The translations under genes were made by a program, and so were the position numbers. Positions 1-12,400 of a DNA stretch of 64,000 bases are shown here, piece after piece. The DNA comes from Amphibalanus amphitrite. Taxonomy: Eukaryota > Arthropoda > Thecostraca > Balanomorpha > Balanidae. A model generated the notes under the pieces. The model was not told where the DNA came from. It ran no database searches and saw nothing but the letters and a program-made list of their open reading frames with translations. The stretch spans positions 1-64,000 of the forward strand of contig NW_024881831.1 in NCBI RefSeq assembly GCF_019059575.1, in the 5' to 3' direction. The stretch's first letter is position 1, and every line of letters starts with the position of its first letter.

Positions 1-264
<264 letters not shown>

Positions 265-644
265 GCCCCTTGCCATGATGCTGTTGAGCAAATTTGTGTT
301 TGAGTTGAATGCATGGCCTGATGGTGATGAATGCCATCCTCATCACTCAGTGACTACCTCAGTGGTTGATTAAGTGTGGTTTCACAATGACCTGAATCAA
401 TGACAGGTCAGGTCCTGTTGTTGGAGTCAGGTCCATGACTCTATTTTGCGCAGACAGAACAGACGTTAATCATACTTACGGTCTGGTAAGGTGGTGCTGG
501 TTTTCCCTTTCTACGGCCGTGTGACAGGCGCCCCTGACACAGCGGTTGTTCTCGTTTGTTTCAGCTTCTGGCGATGTGTGTAGCGGCGCGGCGCCCCCTG
601 ATTAGCCGCTACTGAGTCCGCCCGGCCGACCGCCGCCGCGCACC

Positions 645-2972
645 ATGTCGCTGCCGGTGCCGCGCACGCTGGAGCCGCCGGCGCTGGCCGTGCTGGCGGC
701 GCGCTTGCTGGTGCAGCACCCGTGGGCGCTGGGCTCGCGCGGCTCGCACTACCCGTGGGACACCAGCTGGCGGGTGTCGCGCTACGTGCTGCTGACTGAG
801 GAGGTGGCCGACCTGCTACTGGCCGAGTGTCGCCGGCTGCGGCCGCAGAACGGCTTCCTCTCGCTGCTCTCGGACGCCGGCGGCCGCACCCGCCGCGTCC
901 GGCTGCAGACCGTGGACGTGCGCGGTCTACCCGTGGACGCCGGCCAGCTGGTCCGACTGATGGTCGACCGGCCGCGCGTGCTCCGCTTCGACTCGGCCGT
1001 GGAGTTCTCGGCGGACAGTCTGTGCGCGTTGCGCGACCGGTGTGTCCAGCTGCGCCAGCTGACCGTCAGCGGCCGCTCGGCACCCACGCCCATGTTCATG
1101 GACGCGTCGCTGCGAGCCACCGACCTGGAGAAGCAGCTGGCCGCCGACCAGCCGGCGCTGCTGCCCTGTCCGCAGCTGCGCTCGTTCACCATGGTGGGGT
1201 CGGCGTCAGTTCGGTTCTGTCCCACCCAGAGCTACCTGGACGCCCTGCTGCGGGGCTTCTCCTCGCTGACTCACCTGGAGCTGAGCAATGTCTACTCGGA
1301 CGTGGACGTGTCGTTTGTGGCGCGTATGCCGCGTCTGGTGGCGCTGGTGCTGCACAACGTCAGTATCGTCTCGATGGAGCGTCTAGCCTGCCTGTCCGAG
1401 CTGCGTCATCTGGACATCTCGTCTCCTCCGCCGGTCGCGGGCCGCCGCCGCCGGCCGCCGGCCGACCCGGACCGGCTGCTGGAGCGACTGGTGCGCGGAA
1501 TGCCACATCTCGAACACCTGGATATATCGGGCACGGCGCTGGCCGGGCCGGGCGTGCACTGCTGCCCGGCCACCGAGCCGCACAAACTCTGCGACATTGT
1601 CGGCCTGAGCAGCCGCGTCGGACGGCCACTCCAGTTCCTGGGTATCTACGGCTGCAACGCGTCCCACCGGAAACACATCCCGGCGCTGCGGATCGGGGGC
1701 GACATCGGCGAGACGCAGCTGCTGCTGGCGGCGGCCGCGCACCGGCGCCACGTCTTCATGGTGGCCGACGTGCTGGAGCAGCTGGAGATGCTGCTGCAGA
1801 TGAACAACGGCGTCACCCGCTGGCAGGAGATCCTCCACCTGGCGCTCGACTCCATGGATGAGTTCTCATTCTGCAAGGATATTCATATCCGGTGCGGCGC
1901 CATCATTCAGACCATCACGTCCAGCCGCGTGTGGCACGCGGCGCTCACTGAGGTGGAGCGGCAGCGCGTGCTTCGGCAGCTGTTCCGCTCGGTGGCTCTC
2001 TACCGCAAGTCGGTCCGGCTGCGACACTTCATCGCCATGACCCTCATGAACTTTGACGTGCCCCGGGAGATGATGTTTTGCTTCGAGGGTTTCCTAGACA
2101 CGCTGAGTCATATGCTGAGCGGTCTGCTCAGCGAACGGGACAATTTTGTGGAGCGCGTACTTATCTTCTTGCTGAACAAGACCTGCTGCGATGTGGATGG
2201 CCGTCGAAAGGTGATGGTGGGAGAGCGAGGTCTGGTGAAGATGCTGCTGAAAGCCATCCACGCCCGCCTGCAGGACCACATCTGCGACGACGTGATGTGC
2301 TGCCTGTGGTCCTGTCTGTGGAACGTCACGGACGAGACACCGGAGAACTGCGCGCTGTTCCTCGACAACCGGGGCATGCGCCTCTTCACCCAGTGTCTGT
2401 CCAAGTTCAAGACGGACTCGGGCGACCTAGTGCGCAATATGATGGGTCTGGTGGGTAACATCGCCGAGGTACAGCACCTGCGCGCCCACTTCATGACCAA
2501 GGAGACGGTGGAGACGTTCCTGCGACTGCTGAACTACTCGTCTGCCGACCTGGAGATCAGCTACCACGCGGCCGGCGTGCTGTCCAACATGCTCTCGGAC
2601 GGGCCGGCGGCCTGGACGCTGTCCGAGCCGGGCTGCGTCGAGGTGTCGGCCCGCCTGGAGCGCGCCGTCCGCGGCTGGAACGTGATGGCCGAGCGCAGCA
2701 TCAACTACCGCAGCCTGGCGCCCATCATCCGGCTGCTGCGCTGTGACGTGCCGGAGAGCCAGCTGTGGGCCGCCTGGGCGCTGGCCAACCTGACCCAGGC
2801 GGTGCCGGAGCGCTACGGCCGTATGGTGGAGGAGGAGGGCGGCGCGCGCCTGCTGCGCCTGGTGGCCGCCGCGGGAGACCAGGGCAGCTACCTGGTGCGG
2901 CTGGCGCAGCTCTGCCTCGGTACTGTGGATAGATACCGGGACGGCGGCGACGGCGACGGGCTGGCCGCCTGA
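645..2972 (+). CDS. ZER1: ZER1-like CUL2 ligase substrate receptor
   Basis: An uninterrupted 775-residue reading frame, close to the roughly 766 residues of human ZER1. The exon has an acceptor (tttgtttcag) at 555-564, so the 5'UTR is spliced while the coding part is one exon. Family-diagnostic stretches seen: GFLSLLSDAGGRTRRVRL near residue 70 (human ZER1 has SFFSLFSDP at the same place), RPLQFLGIYG near 330, DETPENCALFLDNRGM near 565 and INYRSLAPIIRLL near 685. The N-terminal half is leucine-rich repeats; residues about 350-760 are armadillo-like repeats (LVRNMMGLVGNIAEV, YHAAGVLSNMLSDGP, WAAWALANLTQ). ZER1 and ZYG11B are CUL2 receptors that bind N-terminal glycine degrons through the armadillo part. 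The FSLFSDP-like segment favours ZER1 over ZYG11. The short C-terminus is Gly/Asp rich (GDGDGLAA). I see no canonical AATAAA in the 500 bases downstream. Confidence 0.93.
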   Translation: MSLPVPRTLEPPALAVLAARLLVQHPWALGSRGSHYPWDTSWRVSRYVLLTEEVADLLLAECRRLRPQNGFLSLLSDAGGRTRRVRLQTVDVRGLPVDAGQLVRLMVDRPRVLRFDSAVEFSADSLCALRDRCVQLRQLTVSGRSAPTPMFMDASLRATDLEKQLAADQPALLPCPQLRSFTMVGSASVRFCPTQSYLDALLRGFSSLTHLELSNVYSDVDVSFVARMPRLVALVLHNVSIVSMERLACLSELRHLDISSPPPVAGRRRRPPADPDRLLERLVRGMPHLEHLDISGTALAGPGVHCCPATEPHKLCDIVGLSSRVGRPLQFLGIYGCNASHRKHIPALRIGGDIGETQLLLAAAAHRRHVFMVADVLEQLEMLLQMNNGVTRWQEILHLALDSMDEFSFCKDIHIRCGAIIQTITSSRVWHAALTEVERQRVLRQLFRSVALYRKSVRLRHFIAMTLMNFDVPREMMFCFEGFLDTLSHMLSGLLSERDNFVERVLIFLLNKTCCDVDGRRKVMVGERGLVKMLLKAIHARLQDHICDDVMCCLWSCLWNVTDETPENCALFLDNRGMRLFTQCLSKFKTDSGDLVRNMMGLVGNIAEVQHLRAHFMTKETVETFLRLLNYSSADLEISYHAAGVLSNMLSDGPAAWTLSEPGCVEVSARLERAVRGWNVMAERSINYRSLAPIIRLLRCDVPESQLWAAWALANLTQAVPERYGRMVEEEGGARLLRLVAAAGDQGSYLVRLAQLCLGTVDRYRDGGDGDGLAA

Positions 2973-4297
2973 GCCAGAGTCGGACTCAACTGTGATATGT
3001 GTGGACGCGCCGGCGCCGGCCGCGGGCGCAGCGCTGGAGCCGCGGGACTGATACCAGAGGGCACAGGCGTGCCGCACTATGTTCAGTGCCGTCTTATTGC
3101 GTCACGCCGCACGAAGATATGGTTAACTCTGCGCGTGTGGCGTCTCACAGTAGGCACCGATAGACCGTATTACGTTTTACCTACTTGGTTTGCCTCGAAT
3201 ATGCTATCTGTGTGTATCGGCTTACGTTGTCGATGGAAGCAATTTTCTGTTACCCGGTGTTAGTGGGATTAGGAAGCTAACACAACTGCGGATAACTTTT
3301 TCAACGGATCGTGTGGGCTGCCAATTCGGACCGAGCACCGGGAGTAACGCGGATGTCTTTGATCTACACTAACATGTTATCCCTGGCTTCACCCGCGGCA
3401 GTGCTGCGACCTTGCAATATTTCACCGGGCGCCGGCGGATTCATTTGTACACCTTCATAGTGTTCTATTGAAATGTTTTATGCATTTGATATGTCTGCTG
3501 TTACACCGAACGCCAAAAGAGCCATGACCGTTATGGGCAGTGAGATGTAGGCAGTCGATGATGCCGTGGTCAGATCTGAGGAGTGATGGCGGTGTGATTT
3601 CGATACAGGCCACCGCCGCGGCCGATGTGCTTCTGTGCAGGATACCGAAAGGACTGAACTAGGAGAGCTCTTCATCGTGGACGCTGCTAAAAGATGGCTG
3701 GTAATGCTGAGGGCCGCCGACTGTCGGATTCTACTCTGGACTGGCGATAGGATGGTCCAAATGGGTGGGAGAGTGAAGGCTCCCAGAGGCGCTCTACTGA
3801 CGGCGTACTTACCGGAATGATTCCAAGAAGGAAAACACCATAATGGGAATAGTTGGGACAGCCAACTCCAAAAATGGAAACTTATGACTTATCTCAAAAC
3901 GGTCATAAAAAGCACTAATTCAGGCGTGAAATAGTTTTTTTTTATCAACAGCTCAATAGGACAAACTTGGGCTTTCCATGTGGTGGCATTGTCCTACGGT
4001 TGGCCCAAACATTCGCCAGATTTTTACAGCGGATTCAACTAAGTCACTTTTTCGGTTGATGGTCTGTAGAAAGAAAAACTTTATGTAACCTGCGAGAAAT
4101 GCGAGGATATTCAGTGGTGCTCGTGCAATTTTGTCACTTGGATATTCAATAAATACCTTATGCTGTTGTCGAAGTTTTGCGAACAGCCTTGGCATCACAT
4201 ATAACGGACGGATATTTTTTATGAGTCAAACTCAATTGGATGTGAAGCTAACTGCGACTCTGCGAACTGATACGGGATAAATTTTTCGTTCCGTTCT

Positions 4298-4380
4298 GTT
4301 TGTTTTGTTGGGTTAGGCTTTTCCGGTCTAACAAGACCCAGAGCCGGATGAGTGACTAGTGGGAGAAGTTGGTCTGCCCC
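4298..4380 (+). repeat. Dispersed repeat copy, also at 38083-38167
   Basis: Shares TTTGTTTTGTTGGGTTA, then CGGTCT(A/G)ACAAGACC, then AGAGCCGGA and TTGGTCT in the same order with 38083-38167. The two copies are in the same orientation. No coding content. Family not recognised. Confidence 0.65.
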
Positions 4381-4989
4381 TGGTGCTTCGCCGGGCTGAG
4401 CTCCATGGGGGTTTGAGAAGTGGAGAAGGAGTTAAATATCCTAAGGATGGAACGACGGAACGGGGGTTTTCTTGTTTACTCGTGCAAGTACCTATACGGG
4501 CTCCGGCTGGCTCGGTTGCAATTTGTAAATACGCATCCGGCTGCTTGGGTCCCTTGGTAACTGTATATCTGTATATCTATGCTTGGTAATGCCTCGGTAG
4601 GAAATGGCAATGAAGGAATACTTGTAAAGGGTGATTTGGAAGCTCCGATATTGCGTGGATCTGGAAGCGGCTGCTGTTTCCAATTGTAACGCAGACAAGC
4701 GCAAAATATCACCAAATATCACGCATTAAAATTGTAAGAAAATATTTGTTTCGTGAGAGCGTCTGTCTTATTATTTTCGTAGATTATTAATAGATGTCCG
4801 AAATTTGTAACGATTTCATAGTTTCTTACAGTACAAAGGGACATGTTTACCGATCAACATTGTTGTTACTGAGTAGGCACTTTAGCAGAGGTGACCGGTA
4901 ACTTGTAAAGGATCTAGGCTCCATTACTCGATTTTCCGTGCGATTTTGCGATAATGCTAGAATGCGATGCCCTCAGTGATGCCAGAAAA

Positions 4990-5600
4990 TGTCAGTCTAG
5001 TGCTCTTGGATGCCGTGAGCCATACTGCGGAAGAATTATTGTCTTATGAAATGCCACGCAATATTGCTCATGCATTTTCACGGGTCAGCGAGCGGGCGTC
5101 TGAGGGTAGGGCGGTCGCTTATTTCGCCAGGTCGTCCGCGCTCTCATTCCCCTTGGTCCAGCGGTATTAGTATATATTAGGTCCGAGTGGACAATTGTGA
5201 CGCTGTTGATACAAATATGTAACAGCAAAAATTTTTGGTTTTAGGTTAGGTTAGGTTGTAGGTTTGTAGGTTTTAGGTTTTAGGTTGGTAGGTAGGTTTG
5301 TAGGTTTTAGGTTGTTAGGTTGTAGGTTTGTAGGTTGTAGGTTGGTAGGTTGTAGGTAAATAGGTAAGGTTAGGTCAGGTTTGATTATGTTTTTCTTTTA
5401 TTTCCAGGACATATAAGTATCATTTTTTGATTCAGGATGTCAAATAATGTAAGAATATGAAAACTATCTTTTAACAGTCACTCGGACTTAATGTATACTT
5501 TTACCGGTCCCGCAATGGGCAGGAGCCTGGAACGCACTGCAGGATCACTTCAGCACGCTCGGCAATGTTCAACAAGGTCTTCCAAACCTAGCTTCGCCTC
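4990..5600 (+). repeat. Dispersed repeat, split copy; inverted copy at 45740-45935
   Basis: GTCGCTTATTTCGCC with GTCGTCCGCGCTCTCATTCC (5111-5152) and, after a gap, ATGTTCAACAAGGTCTTCC (5566-5584) both occur next to each other on the opposite strand at 45740-45935. In this copy they are separated by about 370 bases that include the TAGGTT-like array, so the array lies inside an insertion. Confidence 0.6.
5230..5390 (+). repeat. TAGGTT/TAGGTTT degenerate array
   Basis: About 150 bases of TTAGGT, TAGGTTTG and TAGGTTGG units. They resemble the arthropod TTAGG telomere unit but are irregular and interstitial. A related foldback array is at 30540-30800. Confidence 0.85.
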
Positions 5601-5724
5601 CGCGCGGAGGGTGAAGGCCTCACCTGCAGGGCGGACAGTCCTCAGTCCTCAGCTGAATAGACTCTGGGCGGCTCGCGAGTCGGAGCACGCAACGACCGGG
5701 GCGGGGGAATCTCGTTCCGAACCC

Positions 5725-5960
5725 TGTCTAAAGCCGCCCGCAGGGCAAACTGCTGCTAGATTGACCAGCGTGCCGAAAAAGTCGGTGACTGTCATTCGCC
5801 GAAAACTTCTGCGGCCGTCCTGCGCCGAAAAATTCAGCGGCCGCATGCGCTGAATTCGGCGCATGCGAAGTTACGCCGGACGTGCGCTGAAATTTTCGGT
5901 GCAATACCGCCACTACGCCGGACATATTCGGCATAACGTGCATTTTTTCCAGTCTGGCCG
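5725..5960 (+). repeat. Short form of the minisatellite-bearing repeat
   Basis: Begins CCCGCAGGGCAAACTGCTGC and ends TTTTTTCCAGTCTGG. The same left part (CCCGCAGGGCAAGTCTGCTGC at 36440, then GATTGACC, then TCGGTGAC) and the same right part (TTTTTATCCAGTCTGG at 40912) bound the 4.5-kb palindromic region. Here the middle is only about 150 bases of GCGCTGAATTCGGCGCATGC-like palindromes. It looks like the unexpanded version of that element. Confidence 0.6.
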
Positions 5961-6430
5961 TAGGTTTGTCTGATCATGAATCAGGGGCAGAGTGCAGTGG
6001 AGGAGACTGGACTGAGGCATTCCCATTGAGTGTCAAGATGTCAAGATGCTTTTGGATCTGGGAGGTGTTCAAGCTAATGCGATAAACTTCATGGTGATTT
6101 CCTCCCTTTGGACCCTTTAAAAACTGAAGAAATCATGAAAACAACATGAATGGAAAGAACACATCATTCATCATTCACCGAGAACACAATTAGTACCGAC
6201 TACCTAGGAACCAATTTGTTTTTGCATTTTCAACCTGATTTTCAATGTCATTTTTGTCTCTATAGTGTATGTTCTCACCAATCTCCTCTATTGGGTTGTT
6301 TGGTTTCAGGCATCCCATTTCAGGGTATCAAGTTAAACATCATCGCCTAAGAATGCACTAGCACTATTGTGATACCAATTACCAAGTCCATTGCATTGTG
6401 TTAACTCTGTGTTGAAAATTGAGCATTAAG

Positions 6431-9400
6431 ATGAAGGAATCCAAGCACAAAGGCATCGTTCTGTTGTGCCTATTGTGCTTAAGTGCTGCTTTGGTTGAGT
6501 CATTACCAGACCAGGGCATTTGGGATTTCTCTATAACTCAGGTGAGTGACACGGTTTATTGTTGATTGGGCCACCCTGACTCATATGTCAACTGAATTGA
6601 TTTCCCATTGAATTGGAAAGATTCACGTCGCATTTCACGCATGCTCGTACTCAGTAGTTTGTTATCAATGCATGTTGGTGCGTGGATCAATCCACATCAC
6701 AACTTGTGAATTATTTTCTTTCTCGATGTAGACAATGTGCACCTATTTTCTTTCTTTGCAGCCTGATGAGTATGTGGGTGTCTCGAAGAGTCTGTACAAG
6801 GGTTCAGACATAATTATTAAAGTAACGTGCGGCTCCGATCACACCAATATCTCGGTCGGATGGATGATACGACAAACACCCTGCTGGAACGAATACCTCG
6901 CCCTGGAAAATCAGGTCAGATGCCTTATAATGACGGCAGTGTGTTTGTTCTTTTCCTGCTGTCATGTCTAGTTTATTGTGTTATTCACTGACAGTTTTGT
7001 AGACGCTGATTTTGGGTCATGTTTAAACTTGGTCGACTCTTAGTCAAAACCATTTTCCAATGCCGATTACGTGTCATTTTTACATTTTTAATTTGGTGCC
7101 AGTGGATGCAATTGAAAAGCGTGCTCTCTGTCTTCGATAAATACTGTCTCTGTGTGCCGTACTAACGAGTGACGAAGATCCGTTTTACGCTCTTCATGCG
7201 AGTAAAACTACTCAGTGTCGGCCCCGTTTGCCGAAGACGGCGTCTTATTACATGTGTGACGTGTTGACGTGTGCGCGGCAGGCCGGGAGGAACAGCAACC
7301 TGTCGTACATATACGACAACCCGCAGTACCTGCCGAGTGCCGTGCCACAGCCCTACTACAACAGCACCTGGTTCTACGTGTACCCAGAGAGACCCTTCGC
7401 CTGCGACGCCGTCGTTCTGGTGGGTGCAGCCGTCATTGATTATGCATGCATACAAACATTCATGAATCATGCATGCACATGAATACGGGGAAGCACCGCT
7501 AAAATCACACGTACACAACATGAAAACACACTTGACACTGAAGTATTAATTGGCTATATTTGTCATTTTTCTGATATAACCAGCGGTAACGAATCGTTTT
7601 CTTTCAGCCGGAGGTTAAAATCAACCCTGATGATGGAACGGTGTCTATTCCGGCGACGTCTACGGACAGCGATACCGGGGATGCCCCCAGCACGGTGAGT
7701 CAGGGTTACGGCACTCTGATGTGACGCTGAGATAGACCAGCAGAACGGCTTCTGGCTTTGTCTTCAACGTAATGCCTCGGTGTGGAACATCGATGTTTCG
7801 TTTTTTGTCGTGCAATTTAATTGCAGTCGCGTTACGCGTAACATTCGTTGAACTACCTAAATGGCCATGAACAGGCCCATGTCACTCCACTTTTGATGAC
7901 ATATGGGGGCCTCAGGACAATAATGGCGCGGCGCGCCACAATCGCTTTAAAGCTACTTGCCAACAGTTGCCATTTTTGAAAATATTATTTTGAAATAAAG
8001 TTCCAAGTAATAAAAAATATTGTAATAAAGTTGTTGAATAAATCGATACCATATCTAACAACTTACTGAAAAATGATTTATTCATAGTAAAAATATAAGC
8101 TCGATGCGTTTTTACGTTGCTTTCCTTCAACTGCAGAGGGTTTTTAAATCGTCTATATCTTCAAAACCGGCCATTTCTTAGCATATTGCTGCTCTTTTTT
8201 ATCGCTAGAAAATTAGTTGGACTTTCCAATGACATCAATGGTTGAACGATTTGTGTAGAATGTCACCAACAATCTTCAAATGAAGTTAGTCATTTTTACG
8301 TTGTAAAGGAATGGAGTACCCCTATCGAGCATCAGGGGTGACATCACTCAGGATCTGTATCTGATTGGTCGGCGGGAGAGTGACTGTACCTTCTATAGAT
8401 GGCCTTGGCCATGAACTCCTTTTATTTAATCTGTCACCAGTGTGCTGCTGATTTTTATGATGGTATCACTGATCTTTATGACTGGACTTTTTCGTATGCT
8501 GTCATCTCATTGATGTACATACGCCATGTCTTTGCGAAGTCATATGACATGAGACGATTGGGTCCAGCTAGGATGCGCTGGAAATCTCAAACAGCACTTA
8601 ATTCTCGCATCCCGTTCGCTCGGCCGATTACTGTGTCTAACGGCGTGCCCTCGGCCATTACAGAAAGCAAAATCCGGAGACGGGGAGCAGAGCTCTGCAG
8701 CAGCCGGGGACGGGGATCAGAGTGCTGCAGGGACCAGCGGAGGCAACCAGAAATCTGCAGCGGCCAGCGCCGGTGACCAGAGCGCTAAACCGGCCGGAGA
8801 CAGCGGCGGAGACGGCAATAAACAGAAGCCGACCAAGAAAGCCGCGGTAAGGCATGCCGGGGTGCTCGTGTGCCGGCGGACTGTTTCCGATAATACTATT
8901 GATTGTCAATGTATCTTCTCACCGTGTATGATATACACCACATCCCGGTATCAGTTCAATATGCCACATTGCATGCCTCCCGATAATTTATTTTTGTCGT
9001 AGGTACGGGAGATTCCAGCTTGTTTCGCACACCGGCTCAGTTTGCCCGCCTTCAAATTGCTGTACGATCGTGTATGACCCCTTTTTTGTTGATGTTCAGC
9101 TCCCTTGTGTTTTCAAGTAGGACTGGCGAATACCTCAGTCTTTCCCAAGTCTCCCAGGCAGTCTGCTGATCGGCTCCGTGCCTGTCTCGGTCCATTTTGG
9201 CGTCATCTGATTGTCTTGCTTGAAAATGAGCAGGTCAATTCCGCGTATCACTTGTATGTTAAGACGATCTACTAAGACAATTAACAAAAAAATATCCGTT
9301 TACTGTTTAAGTTAAACTTTATTTTCGCGCGTCACAAAGCCAACCCAACTGATCATTTATTTATTTGCATCTCACCATGCCAAATGACGCAGAATGTATG

Positions 9401-12400
9401 GCGGTCGGTAGGTTAGACTCAGAGGCCCAGCTGGGCTGTTGGAGTCCTACCTACCGCGACAGGTGCTTGTTTTGGCAGTGCTTCTCGGTCTGCGTCATGT
9501 TAATGCCACGGAGAGCCCCGCGGGAGTGGTCAGTTGACCTTGGCTAAAGGGGCAGAGCGCCGACAAACCCGCCACATGCCGGCATATACCTACTCGAATA
9601 TTAACATTTTGACTGAGGTGGCCGAATCTTCCGATGCTCGAAACTTCTGACGTCAGCTATGACGTCAACTCGGTCGTGTAATTTTATTTGACAAATGAAT
9701 GCAACGGTTATTCTAAGTTATATGTATATCTTGCAATTGATTATTTGTCGTTTTTTTCAGTTTTCTTCATTGTCGCGCTTAAACTGATGGATTTCAACTA
9801 ACCTTTCGGAAACCGTTTTCTATGCGTTACTCATTTTGGTCTCGACATGATGCATATCCATCTAAGTTATAATGTTATGACCGTTGCCACGTGCCTTGCC
9901 GACAGCGCGTGCAGCGAGCGGCGGCCTCTGGCGGCTCGCCGGCCCACCGTCAGATGCAGGCTCCGGCTGACGGCATCTTCCTACTGGTGGTACACGTGAC
10001 CAGTCTGGAGCCGCGCCTGCCGCCCACTCCGCTCAACGTCACAGTACACATAGAGATGAAGGCCGACTACGGCTACCTGTCCGCCGCCGACTGGCCCAAC
10101 TTGCCGGTACGTACGGCTGAAAGCTGGACCAACCTACCGTTACATGTGTCAGTGTGTGTTGGGGGGGGGGGGGGATTGGTCCGACCTGTTAGTATGTGAC
10201 ATGGCTGGGACTAGCCCATCGTGTTAGTAACCAGGACTGGGACTGGCCAACCTGCTGGTGCGTGGAGAGCTGACAAGATGTTCTGGTGTTAGCGGCGTGC
10301 TCTAGTGCACACTCTACTGAGCACTCTGTCGCTGGAGTGCCCTGTCCTGTCGCTCTGTCCTGTCCTGTCCTGTCCTGTCCTGCTCGGCGTGTCCCTCGTT
10401 ATATCCCATGGCCTCGGATGGCCGGTACCGTTCGAACTGTTGATGACCGCGCAGCTGTCTATCGGCAGTTTTACTCGGTGATGTGCGCCGTGTACGTATT
10501 GTACGGCCTCGGCTGGCTGGTGGTGTCTGTCTGTCGGTCTGGCGGTGACTGGTGCCCGTTTGTTTGCAGCTGTTGTACTCGTTGATGTGCGCCATGTACT
10601 TGTTATACGGCCTCGGCTGCTGACTATTGTCTGTCTGTTTCTCCGCAGTTTTACTCGGTAATGTGCGCCGTGTACGTGCTGTACGGCCTCGGCTGGCTGG
10701 TGGTATGTGCCTGTCTGTCTGTCTGGCGGTGACTGGTGCCCGTTTGTCTGCAGTTTTACTCGGTGATGTGCGCCGTGTACGTGCTGTACGGCCTCGGCTG
10801 GCTGGTCGTCTGCGCCAGGCAGTGGAGGGAGCTGCTGCGCATCCAGTTCTGGATCGGAGGCGTCATCGCCATGGGCATGCTGGAAAAGGTGAGGCGTCAG
10901 TGGGTCAAGTGGTCATTGAGTCGAAAACCAAAAGTTTGAAGAACAAGTAAAAGCTTTGCCACTTAAATCCTTTTGTTTTCGTAGTTGATGTATGTTGTAA
11001 TAGTTAATGGCTGAGCATCTTTTTATGCTGCAGAGCAGATAACATTGGTCAAGCTGAACATGCACTGTGTGACGTAGTGTAGCGTGATGCCAGCTGTGTG
11101 AGGATGTCAAGAAGGCCGGCGTGACGCGCCTTGTTCTGTGACATGATCTGCCGTGTTCCCGGCCGTATGCCATGAACCAGCACCGTCCTTCCATGTGACG
11201 ATATCTGACCTGACCCGTCCCGCCGCCCTCCCTCCGTCAGGCCGTGTTTCTGGCCGAGTACGAGTCAGTGAACCGCACCGGCCACAGCGTCTGGGGCGCC
11301 GTGGTGTTCGCAGAGCTCGTCTCCTGCGCCAAGCGCGCCCTCGCCAGAATGCTCGTCATCATCGTCTCGCTCGGCTTCGGAATTACAAAGTGAGTGGCGA
11401 AGGGGTCGGGGAGGGGACGTCGGTGAGATGCAGCCGGTTGGGTGCTCTATGTGATCGGGTAGGTGTGCTGGTGCTCTACCGTTTGTGGCGTTACATGGGG
11501 TAAATCCGAAAACGACCAGCTTCCTACCAAAGTCGGCAGATAACAATAAACACAAGAAAAAACAGCTCACTGCTGACTACAGTCTCTAGGATCTAAAGCC
11601 GATCCCCGCTCTTGTTGTAGTTAAGTGAGAAAGGGGCACAAGAGGGGGAGGGGTGGACGAGTGTATGACCAGCCAGTGATCTGACCTCCGATCCCCTCAG
11701 ACCGCGGCTGGGCCCGCTGCTGCACCGGATCATGGCGGTGGGCCTGCTGTTCTTCATGTTCGCCTCGATCGAGAGCTGCACGCGCGCGCTGCGCCCCAAG
11801 AACGACCTGTCGGGCGGCACGCTGGGCACTTCTGTGGTGCTGGCGCTGCTGGACTCGGGCATCTGCTGGTGGGTGTTCAGCGCTCTGCTCAACACCACGC
11901 GCACACTCAGACTCAGGAGGTGAGAACAAACGGCCGGTCGGAAGGGGAAGGGTGGGGATTTTTCGCTGATTTCAGGGGACGGGTTCAGGGTTAACCTACA
12001 CAGGACTAGAGTGTGTGAAGCTGGGCTCACACAGAGGGTGCTCGCATAGAAATTTGGGCCTAAGATGGCTTGTGCCTATTGTGCTCGTTTTTTTTAAGGG
12101 ACTCTGTTTTAACCGTCGCCCCGTTCTCCGTGCTTGCAGGAACGAGGTGAAGCTGACGCTGTACCGCCACTTCACCAACACGCTGATCCTGGCCGTGCTG
12201 GCCTCGGTCGGCTTCATGGTCTGGATGGTGAGGTTCCACCGCACGGCCGGCTGCCTGCGCCAGTGGAAGAACCTATGGGCCGACGAGGCCTGCTGGCACG
12301 TCCTCTTCTCCATCATCCTGCTGGTCATCATGCTGCTCTGGAGGCCGACCAACAACAACCAGAGGTAGGAAGTGGCCCCAGCTGCGGTCTGCTCCCCGGG

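Larger units (their letters stand above)
2973..6430. other. ZER1 3' flank and intergenic repeats
   Basis: No gene recognised. The first 450 bases are probably ZER1 3'UTR. The rest carries pieces of dispersed repeats listed separately (4298-4380, 4940-5700, 5230-5390, 5725-5960). Several reading frames of 60-120 codons here have no family features and overlap these repeats. Confidence 0.6.

Noticed and set aside
827-1861. A 344-codon frame overlapping ZER1 in another phase, plus minus-strand frames
   Set aside because: Shadow frames of the high-GC ZER1 coding sequence with no domain features.
5230-5390. A true telomere or telomere fusion
   Set aside because: Units are irregular, short and embedded in an interspersed repeat.
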